From the NCBI GenBank assembly GCA_003255025.1, contig QANY01003944.1, positions 1,257,608-1,321,607 on the forward strand: a DNA stretch of 64,000 nt, given 5' to 3'. Under the pieces are notes generated by a model that worked only from the letters and a program-made list of their open reading frames with translations, had not been told where the DNA came from and searched no databases. Of this stretch, positions 22,375 to 33,997 are shown piece by piece. Origin of the DNA: Datisca glomerata. Its lineage: Eukaryota; Streptophyta; Magnoliopsida; Cucurbitales; Datiscaceae. Made by a program: the position numbers and the translations under genes. Numbering within the stretch: the first letter of the stretch is position 1; every line of letters begins with the position of its first letter.

Positions 22375-23245
22375 CACGAGTCTACACGACGGGTACACGG
22401 GCATCGTGTAGCCATATTACAGACTACATGATGGGTACACTAGCATCGTATAGTCTACACGATGCCCGTGTAGCCATCATGTAGTCTACATGATGACCGC
22501 GTAGCCATCACGTAGTCTACATGATGGCTACACGATGACTACACTGACATCGTGCAGTGTACACAATGTTTACACGATCGCCGTGTATGCATCATGTACA
22601 CTACACATATAATATATATAATTTTCTATATTTATTTAAATATTAATAAATATGGAGGTTGAGTGTTAAAGAAGAATGATTTGATATTTGATTTGATGTT
22701 GTGTAAGAAAAGTGTTGGGGGAAAGAATGAAGAAAAAATAGTGAGCAATGGGTACACGATCTTTGTGTAGACATCATGTACACTACACATGTAATATATT
22801 TAATTTTATAAATTTATTTAAATATAAATAAATATCAAGGTTGAGTGTTGAAGAAGAATGATTTGACATTTGATTTTATGTTATGTAAGAAAAGTAGTGG
22901 GGAAAGAATGAAGAAAAAGTAAGTGGATGGTGAGTCATGGGTACACGATAGCTACACGATCGTGGAGTAGTTATCGTGAGTCTACATGATGGCTACATGA
23001 TCATCGTGCAGTCTACACGATGACTGCACGAATGCTACACACTACACGATGATTGTGTAGCTATCGTGTACCCATGACCCATCATCTACTTCATTTTTCT
23101 TTACTCCTTCCCCCTAATACTTTTTTTACACAACATCAAATCAAATGTCAAATCATTCTTCTTCAACACTCAACCTTCATATTTATTAATGTTTAAATAA
23201 ATATGTAAAATTAAATATATTACATGTGTAGTGTACATGATTACC
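22375..23245. repeat. Self-complementary minisatellite and foldback repeat
   Basis: 22375-22600 is an array of a ~10-base word, CTACACGATG, and its complement CATCGTGTAG in mixed order. Then follow two direct ~160-bp blocks (22605-22765 and 22782-22945; both contain 'ggttgagtgtt' and 'aagaagaatgatttga'). An inverted copy of the same block lies at 23055-23245 ('tcaaatcattcttcttcaac'). The second block and the inverted copy are separated by about 110 bp made of the same 10-base words, so a transcript could fold into a stem of about 180 bp. No open frame is seen. Confidence 0.85.
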
Positions 23246-23263
23246 TATGTTGGAAAATCCGGT

Positions 23264-24806
23264 GCACGCAGCGATGGAACCGTGAATTTTTTTATTAAAA
23301 ACGAATCTTTTTTTATAAAAGAAAACAACTGCGACGCAACGGTTTTCAAAAAAATAAAATTTTTATTGAAAACTCTTTTCAATTAGGATCCATTATATAT
23401 TTATGCATTAGATCGAAGATATACAAGGTTATAGATCATATACCTCTTGTAGTCTATATCAAGCATCCTGGCAAAACCGATCAATCCTCCGCCCACGAAA
23501 CCGTTCCAATGATCAGTAGACTCCGAGATCCACACAAAGATCTTCCAAATCAATCCTCAACGCACTAGAACGTGTGTGGTCACGTAGAATAATACAATAC
23601 ACTTTTTTTGTCTCTAGATGTACTCAACACATGAGATCTAGAGATTTACTAAAAGAAATTTAGTGAGATGATTCTCTAAAGAACGCGGTGATTATTCTTA
23701 GACAGTTTTGATTAACTATTAATTAATTCTTAATTAATTAATCACACATAATTATCTCATAGTTATATACTTGCCCCAGAATAAAAACTCCTATTGCAAG
23801 TTAGTTATTTTCTCATGTCCTGAAATATTCACAGCCTAGACTACGTAGTACAGAGGTGACTTGTGGACCATTGACCTATAATCCTAAGCTCCAATAAATC
23901 AGATTGTTAATTAAACTCTTTAATTAAATAATCTTATTTATTAATTTCATTATTACTCCACTATAAATATGAAATTGAACTCTTTGTGATTATAGAATGT
24001 ATTTATAGAATATTCTTATGTAGTCCACTGATATAATCATTTCATGTAGTTTTATCCTTCAATTATTGGTTCGTAAATTAGAACTAGTCAAAATTACCAT
24101 TTTACCTTTTATAATTACCTCTTGATCCTTAAGTACCATTAAGTTCAATAACCATTCAGTTCTAGAATTAACACTTAAAAGAACCAATATACGATCTATT
24201 AGAAAAGCTTGAATTTCAAATCTTGTAAGATCATGTTCCCAGCCATCCATATCACTGAATCTCTAAAAAAAAAGTCACTAGCTTATTTTACATACAAACC
24301 TTAACAAGTGAATCAAAAGATCCAGTTGACATATATAAGAGTTAATGACTACTGAAGATTCAGATTGATCTATATATGATCATCATATTAATGTGTATTA
24401 TATATTTATGGTAAACGGTACGTTAATAAAGATATTAATTCACATCGATCCTATCATATATAATCTTATCATATAAAGAACATTCACTAAGATGTCTATC
24501 CATATCAATGATCCGAGTTTAGATCACATGCATTCATAATATTTAGTGAACCATACTAGTAACCATTCATTAAAGATTACATACTTTAGTATGTTGTTGA
24601 CTATTTTATTCATTATCTATGATCTTAATCATCTCGTACTAATATAAGATCACAGTCTCATTAATGAATATAAATTTTCAGATATTTATATAAATTATTC
24701 AACGATAATTTAAAAGAACAATTATAAGAAAACTGTAATCCTTTTTAATTTTTTATTAAAATGTCAATACACATGCTTTGAGGGTATAACTCCCATTATG
24801 ATTTAC
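23264..24806 (-). repeat. 3' LTR of copia element A
   Basis: It reads on the minus strand from about 24806 ('gagttataccctcaaagcat') to 23264, ending '...ttttccaaca'. The same LTR family occurs at 46296-48505 (plus, full length), 27840-28474 and 29042-29649 (plus, partial) and 52708-53470 (minus, partial). Shared landmarks are 'tagtctatatcaagc', 'agatcttccaaatcaatcct' and 'acacatgagatctagagatt'. It lies right downstream of the copia A coding part, as a 3' LTR should. Confidence 0.8.
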
Positions 24807-25395
24807 GCGGAAGACCCTTGAAGGGAAGAAAACCACCATCTTATCTTTGATGTATTTGTAAACACAGGCTTTGTCAACATTTTTCTCGAAGCCATAAGAC
24901 TTTATATCCCATCAAAGGTAAGATTTCAAGATCTAAATGCTTGTTTTAATCCATAAATAGATTTAAGCAACTTGTAAACTTTCTGATCTTGCCCTTTTTT
25001 GTACGAATCCTTTTGCTTGCATCATATAGATGTTTTCTTCAAGAGAGTCATTCAGAAAAGCTATCTTGACTTCCATTTTACCATATCTCATAGTTAAAAT
25101 TAGCGACTATGGACAAAATGATGCGAATGGAATTTAGCATGGCCACAAGGAAGAATGTATCTTCATAATCGACTCCTTCCCTTTGTGTATAGCCATTGGC
25201 TACTAACCGTGCCTTGAAAGCCTCTACTTTCTCATATGTACCTCTTTTATTCTTGAAGATCTATTTACATCCAATGGGCCTAACATCTTCAGGTGGATCT
25301 ATAAGAATTGGAATACATAGATTCCATTTATTGGTTCATGACATCTTGTCATTCCTCATTTTCAGGATCATCCATCAATTCTTCATAAGATAATA
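24807..25395 (-). pseudogene. Copia A reverse transcriptase remnant
   Basis: In the minus frames, 25395-24840 gives broken pieces of the RT, including 'KGQDQKVYKLLKSIYGLKQA' and 'NVDKACVYKYIKDKMVVFL'. The YVDD block and the whole RNase H are missing; the text jumps at about 24830 to within 25 bp of the 3' LTR. There are many stops. It would copy element RNA into cDNA. Confidence 0.65.
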
Positions 25396-25915
25396 GATCA
25401 TCCTTATCTGAAATAGACTTAGAAGGCACTACATTCAAAATGTATGTAGCCATGTATAATGCATATCCCCAACATGTAATTGGTAGTGATGAGTAGTTTA
25501 ACATCGACCTAACCATATCAAATAAGGTACGATTTCTTCTTTCTGAAACACCATTTTGCTGTGACGTTCTAGGTGTTGTGAGTTGGGATAGGATTCCATA
25601 CTCCATCAAGTAATCCTTAAATTCTAAATCCAAGTATTCACCACCTCGATCTGGTCGAAGGGTTTTCAATGATTTACCCAATTTCTTTTCTACTTCAGCT
25701 TTGAAGTCTTTAAACAATCTAAAAGTTTTAGTCTTTCTTTGCATTATGTAAGTATAACCATATCTTGAGTAATGGTCAATAAAAGTGACGCAATACTCAT
25801 ACTTGTCTCTAGCTTGTACATTGATCGGTCCACATACATCACTATACACTAGCTCAAGCGGTTCCTTGGCTCTTTGGCCCTTTCCAGAGATAGGTCTCGT
25901 GGTCATTTTACCCAA
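25349..25915 (-). pseudogene. Copia A integrase with internal deletion
   Basis: A clean 188-residue frame holds the integrase core: 'LVYSDVCGPINV' (first Asp), 'LRPDRGGEYLDLEF' (second Asp) and 'QQNGVSERRNRTLFDM' (Glu). The DDE triad is complete. After 'YILNVVPSKSIS' the frame passes straight into 'DKDDLLSYEELMDDPENEE', a segment that normally lies at the start of RT, so roughly 150 codons between them have been removed in frame. Confidence 0.85.
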
Positions 25916-26480
25916 TAGATTGGATTCACAAATTGGAAGAGTTTCAATTTTTAGTTATGTCAAAGCGCCATGCTTTGTTAACCTGTTTAACCAATCTAGG
26001 TTAATATGTCCCAACCTAAGATGCTAAAGATATGTGTTATTATCATCATGAGAAACTCTCTGTCATTTGTTACTTTTAGGTTTTGCTACTTTAAATAATT
26101 TAGAATTATTTAACTCACGTTCAATCTATTTAATCATATACAATCCGTTTATAACTTTAGCATGATAAATATCGAATCCATTCTTAGAAATAATAAACTC
26201 TTTATCAATGAAAGAAACTTTGAATAGCTGTTCTTGCAAAAATGAAAGAGAAATCAAAGGAATATAATAAACATTCTTCAAAACCAAATAATTATATCCA
26301 AAAGGTAAAATGACTGTCCCTAATGTTTTAGCTGACACGAGCGCACCACCAAAAAATGACGTCGCCATCAGCCAAGTCCCTTGATGAGTCAAGCATCTGC
26401 AAAGAACATACATGGTTAGTGGCTCCTGAATCAAGTATCCAGGATGACAATCATATGCTAACCTGAGTCCGCTCATCAAT
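25916..26480 (-). pseudogene. Copia A protease and gag-pre-integrase remnant
   Basis: The 117-residue frame 26479-26126 contains 'TLGTVILPFGYNYLVLKNV', 'LISLSFLQEQLFKVSF' and 'YHAKVINGLYMIK', the protease C-terminus and the following linker. The pre-integrase part at 26125-25916 is broken ('LWHLRLGHI'-like text with stops). The Asp-Ser-Gly of the protease lies in the damaged part near 26440. Confidence 0.65.
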
Positions 26481-26919
26481 GGTCACCCCATGTACTTCTT
26501 CCTCGTGCATTATGTTGATAATGTTCAAAACATGTTCTCGCACAAAAGTACTCTTTCTCATCTTAGTAGTCATATAGCTCCTAGTGGCCTCATGACGACT
26601 TTGATCAGACTGCTGCCCAAACATCCCCTGTAGAGATTCTATAATCTCATAGGCAGTCTCCATGCCTTTCATGCTTGGTTCTAAAAATATCATTCATGCT
26701 CACAAGCATGTAGCACTTTGCCATGTTGTTTGATATGATCCAAGCATCATATTTATCCTTAACATTCTTAGGGGCATTAACAGCGGGTTGCTCAGGACAT
26801 TCCTCAACAAGAATGAACTTATGGTTCTCACAAATCAACATTAAGTTCATATTTGATTTCCAACATACAAACTTATCACCATTCAATTTCTCAAGAGCGA
26901 GTAAAGGCCAACGGTCCAA
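26451..26919 (-). pseudogene. Copia A gag, 5'-truncated
   Basis: Pieces 26919-26647 and 26693-26451 hold 'LALEKLNGDKFVCWKSNMN' and 'EPSMKGMETAYEIIESLQGM', standard copia gag blocks. Homology begins at the 'LNG..F..WK' block, so the first few codons, leader and 5' LTR are lost at about 26905, where a GC-rich insert begins. A frameshift lies near 26690. Confidence 0.75.
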
Positions 26920-27840
26920 GCCTGAGCCTCCACTGGCCTGGCAATTTTACCATATCGCCCGACCCGGACCGGATACATGACCCGACCCGTCCAACCCGTG
27001 AGCTTGAACCGGCCCGGCCCGTGGACAAGTTCTTTTTATCTAAAAGAATAATTCATTTTGTATATATTGAAGATTGCACCATTGATCCCTTCTTTATTAA
27101 TGTGACACCTTACAATTAGACTAAGACTATTTTTATGTAAATATTATTTGTGTTATATTTTTATTATCTTTAAATACATTTGGTCAAATACTTTATTAAA
27201 TGTATATTTGAGATAAATGTATTTAATTAAATAAATAGATAATATTTTTTGTTTAAATGAATATTTTATTCAATCAACGAAAAATACACCAAGGGTACAA
27301 GGACATACCCTAACACCAATTAACAAGACACAAACAAAAAAATACAATCTCAATATTCAAATTTCCTTTCCATTTTCATGATAAAAATTATGATGCCTAT
27401 TACAACTATCATCGTGTCAGTAATTTTTTGTTTTATTTATTTTTTACATAATGGATCCTAGATATCTTGATTATGAAAATATTGATTCAAGTGACGGACA
27501 TGATTATTGTAACTTTTTGTTTAAATGAATACTTTATTGGAATGTACTTAATTTATAGTGATGTAACTATTTAATTCACTGAATAAAATAATTATTTTAC
27601 GTAGTAGGACAAGTTTTCTATCGAGATTCTAAAGTAAAAAAATGAAAATAATTAAAAGAAAAGTAACATGACTTTCATTTAACTTAGTGGTAATCCCTAC
27701 ACTTCATTTATTCCCCACCAAAGGCTCAACTCTCCCCATCTACATTTTTTAGAATTAAATCACGTTAAAGGGAGGGGAAATGGGTCAGTCCGGTTATTTA
27801 ATCAGGATCGTCACAGGCCCGGACCCACCAAGGCTCAACA
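26905..27840. other. Unidentified insert with GC-rich ends
   Basis: It separates copia A gag (minus) from a copia LTR remnant (plus). Both ends are rich in 'ggcccgg/ccgggcc'-type words (26925-27025 and 27785-27835), while the middle is very AT-rich. Such ends resemble the subterminal parts of some plant hAT-type elements, but no convincing terminal inverted repeat or target duplication was found. A segment 'tttttgtttaaatgaata' occurs twice, at 27247 and 27513. Confidence 0.35.
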
Positions 27841-28474
27841 TTTTCTTACAATTAAATATTATTTCAGTTTATCCCTAAAAATATGATACGCCATTATCTA
27901 GAATATATACAGATATTATTCTAATGGCCTAGGCTGTTAAAAAAAAGAAAATAATAATTATCATTTTATCAATCGGGAGTTGAATTGAGAACACGATTGG
28001 TGTCAGAGAGATTTTCTTCTGTATTAAACGTTAATCAAATCTCTAAAAGAATAATCATCACGTTCTTTTAGAGAATCGTCTCACTAAAGTCCTTCTAAGT
28101 AAATCTCTAGATCTCATATGTTGAGAACATCTAGAGGCAGAAAAAGTGTCTTGTAATATTCTACGTACCCACACATGTAAGATCTTGGTGTAGGTCTCGG
28201 AGTCTACTGATCATTGGAACGATTTCGTGGGAATAGATGATCGATTGGTTTTGCAAAGACACTTGATATAAACTACCAAAGATACATGATTCCTAACCTT
28301 GCATGTTGTAGATTTAAGTTATAAATATATAATTGATCTTACCTGATTGAAAAAGAGTTTTCAATAAAAAATTTTATTTAGTTATCGTGGCGTTGTATTT
28401 TTTATTAAAAGTTAATTTTTTAAAAGGCCACGTGTCTCCATGCTTCATCTGCGCACGCGCCACGATGACCAACA
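27840..28474 (+). repeat. Copia LTR remnant, 3' part (copy 1)
   Basis: Matches 47866-48505 of the full LTR: 'tgatacgccattat', 'gagaatcgtctcac', 'tctagatctcatatgttgag' and the end 'cacgatgaccaaca'. The first ~1.5 kb of the LTR is absent. Relative to the second copy at 29042 it lacks about 26 bp near 28170. Confidence 0.8.
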
Positions 28475-29041
28475 AATCATTGTATTTCTTCTCTCATTTT
28501 CTCTCTAAATATTTATCTTTATTATTTATTCATAAATGGTTCTCCATACTGAAAAAATCATTTACAAATACTAAATCATAATGCTATTTCAATAGTATAG
28601 AAAATAATTTTATTTCATCAATTTGTCATATTCTTAAGAATGATTATATCATATTAATAATTTCTCTTAATAAAAATATATTAATGTATTTCTATAAATC
28701 CATTCATATGATTTTTTCATGTTACAAATAACATAAATAATATAGAATATTTAATTTATAAACTTATAAATAACAAAACATTATTGAATTATAATGGAAT
28801 GTTTGTTATAAAAGATCTTAAAATCAATATACAAATATTAAAATCTTTTATAATATAAGATTATAAAAATATTTTATTCTACTAACTACAAATAAATTAT
28901 TATTCAATACAAAATAAAATATTATCAAATGAATTAAATGAGAAAAGCGTTGAAATACTTAATTTGTGCTATATTATTATAGACTTTAAAATGTAAAAAG
29001 GAGAATAAAAAGTTTCTCCTCTTTAAACCATTTTTAATATA
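27918..29041 (+). repeat. 1.1-kb segmental tandem duplication, copy 1
   Basis: Starts 'attctaatggcctaggctgt' and ends after 'tttctcctctttaaacca'. It includes the 3' part of a copia LTR and about 560 bp of its flank (from 28475), so the duplicated unit crosses the LTR boundary. Copy 2 follows directly at 29042. Confidence 0.9.
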
Positions 29042-30222
29042 ATTCTAATGGCCTAGGTTGTTAAAAGAAGAAAATAATAGTCATCATTTCGTCAATCAAG
29101 AGTTGAATTGAGAAAACGATTGGCGTCAGAGAGATATTTTATGTGATTAAACGTTAATCAAATCTCTAAAAGAATAATTATCATGTTCTTTTAGAGAATC
29201 GTCTCACTAAAGTCCTTCTAAGTGAATCTCTAGATCTCATATGTTGAGAACATCTAGAGACAGAAAAAGTGTCTTGTAATATTCTATGTACCCACACATG
29301 TCCTAGTGCGTTGAGGATTTACTTGGAAGATCTTGGTGTGGATCTCGGAGTCTACTGATCGTTATAATGATTTGGTGGGAATAGAGGATCGATCGGTTTT
29401 GCAATGACACTTGATATAGACTACAAAAGGTACATGATTCCTAACCTTGTATATTGTAGATTTAACTTATAAATATATAATTGATCTTGCCTGATTGAAA
29501 AAGAGTTTTCAATAAAAAATTTTATTTTAGTTATTGTGGCGTTGCGTAAGTTTTGTTTTATTAAAAAATTTGATTTTTATTAAAAGTTAATTTTTTAAAA
29601 GGCCATGCGTCTCCACGCTTCCGCTGCGCACGCGCTGCGATGACCAACAAATCATTGTGCATTTCTTCTCTCATTCTCTCTCTAAATATTTATCTTTATT
29701 ATTCATTTGTAAATGGTTCTCCATACTGAAAAAATCCTTTACAAATACTAAATCATAATTCTATTTCAATAGTATAGAAAATAATTTCATTTCATCAATT
29801 TGTCATATTCTTAAGGATAATTATATCATATTAAGAGATAATTTCTCTTAATCAAAATATATTAATGTATTTCTATAAATCCATTCATATGATTTTTCAT
29901 GTTACAAATAACATAAATAATATAGAATATTTAATTTATAAATTTATAATTAACAAATTATTATTGAATTATAATGGAATGTTTGTTATAAAAGATCTTG
30001 AGATCAATATACGGATATCAACATCTTTTTATATAAGATTATAAAAATATTTTATTCTACTAACTACAAATAAATTATTATTCAATAAAAAATAAAATAT
30101 TATTAAATGAATTAAATGAGAAAAGCGGTGAAATACTTAATTTGTGTTATATTATTATAAACTTTAAAAGGTAAAAAGGAGAATAAAAAGTTTCTCCTCT
30201 TTAAACCATGTTTATTAATATA
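29042..30222 (+). repeat. 1.1-kb segmental tandem duplication, copy 2
   Basis: Repeats copy 1 from 'attctaatggcctaggttgt' to 'ttaaaccatgtttatta', with scattered substitutions and small indels, including about 26 bp after 'cacacatg' that copy 1 lacks. The LTR part ends at 29649. The copy ends about 690 bp before the lectin start codon. Confidence 0.9.
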
Positions 30223-30841
30223 GATTAATATAGATACATTATGCTACAAATATATGACAAAAAGCCATATTACCAACGTTAAATGCAAAAGTGGCTGGAA
30301 AATATTTTTTTGATATGCAATTATAACATTAAATTTAACTATGATAGATTAGAACTTAATTGAACTAATAATGCTGGATTAAACTTAATATAATTAAATT
30401 ATTAGAATTTATAATAGAATGGAAAAATTCATCAATATAATTTCTTTACAAAAAGGTATAGAAAATAATGTTATTGGTGTTAAGATTGCAGGTATACAGT
30501 AAATTTGAATAGTTCACATTTTGTTTTTGATGCAATTGATCAACTGACACCTTAAGATAAATTAGGATTGTATGCAATCTAATATTATCGTCTAATTAAA
30601 AGATTAATTATTTTAAATAAATTTAATAAATCAATTATAAGAATATTATAAATAGATTATAAAAGAGTATAACGTGAACCAAACGTGATCGTAGACAAAA
30701 TTATTGGGTATATAATAGAAAAAGGAGGAGGTAGGGAGAATTGGAAAAGAGCAAAATAGGAAGTGAAAGCAACAAGAAAAGATAAATTAAGAAAAAAGCA
30801 AAGAATGTTCTTTCTTACAACACTTATCATCAGTTAAATTA
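30223..30841 (+). promoter_or_regulatory. Upstream region of the lectin gene
   Basis: AT-rich, without coding signal. It ends just before a TATA-like word. It lies between the duplicated copia LTR end and the lectin gene, so it probably carries the gene's promoter. No individual regulatory site is claimed apart from the TATA-like word. Confidence 0.4.
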
Positions 30842-30850
30842 ATTTATATA
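30842..30850 (+). promoter_or_regulatory. TATA-like box of the lectin gene
   Basis: 'atttatata' lies 58-66 bp before the chosen start codon. A start of transcription about 30 bp downstream would give a short leader. The AT-rich surroundings offer other candidates, so this is tentative. Confidence 0.35.
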
Positions 30851-30907
30851 GCTGTGGATAAGCTATCAATATTTAAAGTTGAGAAATCAGAAGAGTACGT
30901 AGAGAAA

Positions 30908-32566
30908 ATGGCAATGCCAAAATTCATCGCTCTCAAATCAAAATTGAACGACAAATACTTGGAATACACAAAAGAAGATGGGGAGATGCACGGATTTCTC
31001 CAATTCTCTGGGGATCAGGTTGTGAGCCCGTACACTAAGTACCATGTGGAGAGGGCAAAAACTGGGAATGGCCGACTAGTCCACATAAGATGTTGTTACA
31101 ATAACAAGTACTGGGTGAAATCCCCAACGATAAAGCCGCTATGTATTGCTGCTGGCGCCGACGAACCGGAGGAAGATCAATCGAAAGCTTCATGCACGCT
31201 GTTTGAACCTATCTTCGTAAATGGCAATGACAATTGTACTGTTCGATTACGCCATGTTCAGCTTAAATTGTATGCACGTAATGTCTGGAAGAAGGTCCAT
31301 ATTTTTAATGGCTTATGTTTAGGACCCCCCAGTACTAGAGACGACGCGGACGAACCAGATGTTTTCACAATAATTGATTGGGAATCACTAGTGATATTAC
31401 CCAAACATATCACTTTAAAAGGCGATAACGGTCTTTATCTTAGCGCTCGTAGAATAGAAGGTCACCCATATCTACAGTTTGCATCAAACGACATTGCGGA
31501 TCCGACGGTTCAAAATGAGGTTTTTATCACCAAAGATGGAAAGGTTCAGATCAAGAATAATCATTTTGGCAAATTCTGGGTACGTTCACCTAATTGGATT
31601 TGGGCTGATATACCTGACTTCAATTTAGACAACAATTACCCTGACGCATTATTTCAGCCAATCAAAGTTGGTTATAATGTTGTCGCTCTCCGCAACTTGG
31701 GTAACAATTATTTCTGCAAAAGACTCACCACTGAAGGCAAAACGAGTTGTCTCAATGCTGGGGTCTCTACTATGACTAACGAGGCTCGCCTAGAAGTACA
31801 TGAACCTGTTATCTCAAGGGAAATCTATGATGTTCATTTTCGCCTCAACGACGCTAGGATTTACAACCAGTCCATCATTGCGATGGCCACTGCGAATGCT
31901 GCTAATAGCTCGGAAGAAACCAACACTATAGAAGTGAGGCTCCAATATAAAAATTTTGAAACAAGTACTTGGAATTCAAATGTATCTTGGAAGTTGGGTG
32001 TCAATGTTAAAATGGAAGCCGGCTTTGCTTTCATCAGTGAAGGAAAAGTGAGTACCTCAGTTGCGGCCGAGGTTAGCGGAGGGTACTCGTGGGGAGAAAC
32101 CAAGGAACGAAGCTCTGAAATGGAGACTGTGTATAAAGTCAATGTGCCCCCAATGACTACGATCAAAGTGAGACTGTTAGCAACAAAGGGCGCATGCGAC
32201 GTTCCTTTCTCGTATTCTCAGCGTGATACGCTTATGAATGGGAACCAACCTATTTATGAAATGGACGATGGCATTTACACCGGCGTCAATTGCTTCAACT
32301 TCCATTATGAAACCGTAAAAGAAAAAATGAGGTATATCTACATCAATTTAATTAGTACGGAATGAAAACAAAATCAACCACTTTTATTTGGACACTTATT
32401 AATTAAAATTTCATACAACTGATATTCTGATTCCAGGAACATAGGATCTCGTGAAAAGGCAGCAAGTTCATCGAGTGAGGATGATGAAAAATTGAGCTCG
32501 GATCGCAAGTTATCTTGGTTGACTTCTGCATGGAATTTCTTCTTCAAAAGGAGACGCAACTATTAG
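30908..32566 (+). CDS. Amaranthin-type lectin with aerolysin-like domain; exon 1 30908-32331, probable exon 2 32437-32566
   Basis: This is the only intact host gene seen. The frame is open upstream to a GTG at 30854, but plants start at ATG; 30908 has a good context (aaaATGgc). Domains, numbered from that ATG: agglutinin 1 about 3-153, agglutinin 2 about 161-300 ('LVILPKHITLKGDNGLYLS', 'HFGKFWVRSPNWIW'), aerolysin-like domain about 305-469 with the alternating Ser/Thr/Val stretch expected of a pore-forming hairpin and 'PPMTTIKVRL'. There is no signal peptide, so it is probably cytosolic or nuclear. Amaranthin domains bind GalNAc-type sugars; the fusion is known in several plants and is linked with stress defence. 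Unspliced, the frame ends at 32365 (485 residues). A GT donor at 32332 and an AG acceptor at 32436 join in frame to a further 42 codons (517 residues). Toxic activity is not shown. Confidence 0.85.
32332..32436 (+). other. Probable 105-bp intron near the 3' end of the lectin gene
   Basis: The donor 'gag|gtatat' and acceptor 'attccag|gaac' bound a 105-bp AT-rich stretch with a T-rich approach to the acceptor. The joint splits an Arg codon 2+1. The downstream exon stays open to TAG at 32564-32566 and encodes a Ser/Asp/Glu-rich stretch followed by an aromatic and Arg-rich end ('WNFFFKRRR'). Retaining the intron gives a stop after 11 codons. Which form is used cannot be told from sequence. Confidence 0.6.
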
Positions 32567-32596
32567 CAGAGATTTTATAGTTTAATTTGATGATCA

Positions 32597-32632
<36 letters not shown>

Positions 32633-33997
32633 ACAACTAGCTATAGTAAAGATGTTACATTCAGCACACACACTATGTAAATTCCTCCATGATATTAATT
32701 AATGTCATCCAAGAGCAATTATTTGAAAAGCAAAATAATGAAAGCCCATATAGAGATAAGGGTTAAAAATGGTTACCAATTACTATTCAATTAACATGAA
32801 TTTTAATCTTTGAAATAGTTTAAATTAGAATATCTCGTATCAATATTGATAAATCATTATTATTTATCATATTCTCTAGTTTCTTATTTTTTAGAATACA
32901 TTTAATCTCTCTAAACTAAATAACCAATTAAAGAAAAAGTAAATTAACTCGTTGATAGTAATTAAAGAAACAACGTGGTAGTAAAAATCATTACACCATC
33001 GAATTATCAATATGATTTAATTAATTAAAGACAGGATAATTAGACAACAAATAAGATGATAACATGTGTAGGGGTTTTCAAAAACGTATACGGACAGTTT
33101 TATTGGATAAATATTTCTCCATCTTAAATCCTCATTTTTTACATGTTAAATTTACCTCTAAAATGTTTAGTATTAGGCTATATTTATATCATCCTATACA
33201 AGACATGCCTTTGTTTCCCTTGAACAAGAGAAATTTGAAGTACACTTGTACTATTCTTGCATCTGCAACAGTGCAATAAATTTTGGAGTCGTTTATCAAT
33301 TGTTCAATCTGGCCTGCAGATAGTTTACAAAATTTATTAAAAATTCAACTGTCTAAGTTGATCAAACATCATCTTATGTTTTTTTTATCATCAAACATGA
33401 AAGAAGAATTCATAATAATATTTTTGCGCTTCAGCACATAATGCAGATCTATAAAAGTAGAATTCATAGTCTATATTATCTATAACAATTTAAGAGTTGC
33501 ACATGAAACCATAATCCTTTTATGAATGATTTTATCTAATTTATAATTTATTATTCTAATGCTATCATTTCTTATTTCAATGCGGCGATTAATTGATATC
33601 TATTCCTATACATAAATTGAACATGTTTACTTGATAAAGTTGAAGGAAAATATTTAATTATGTTTATTGATACATTTATTATTAATTTCAGTTAATTAAT
33701 AATTAATTAGAAGATTTTTTTATTTCTTGTGTTATTTGGTAAAGAAAACTGAGTGGTATTTTCGTAAACAATGACAATTTCTATATCACTTAAAATTAAC
33801 CCGTTATACTTCTTAATCAAAATATTAAAGTTTCAAATATGTTTCATAGCACAACCGTTATGCTTGATAAAACCGTAATTGTTTTGTCACTGGGAGTAAT
33901 GGCTAAAATAAAAACCGTTATTGTAAAGCAAATCTTGTCGGGGTCTTTCTTTTTTAAACAGTTTTAAACTGAAACGTATCTATAAAAAAAGTAAAGG
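32567..33997. other. Intergenic AT-rich DNA
   Basis: No gene seen. A (TA)n(TG)n microsatellite lies at 32599-32632. The open frame at 33064-33279 (71 codons) has no recognisable domain, and its composition matches the surrounding AT-rich DNA. Confidence 0.5.

Noticed and set aside
22375..23070. Possible CRISPR-like array
   Set aside because: Repeats are inverted and irregular, spacers are not unique, and the DNA is plant nuclear.
24059..24250. 63-codon minus frame
   Set aside because: Lies inside the copia A LTR; not conserved in the other LTR copies.
30854..30907. GTG start giving 18 extra lectin residues
   Set aside because: Plant nuclear genes rarely start at GTG, and the ATG at 30908 has a good context. 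The open codons may be leader.
31861..32166. 101-codon minus frame inside the lectin gene
   Set aside because: Shadow of the lectin coding sequence, no domain.
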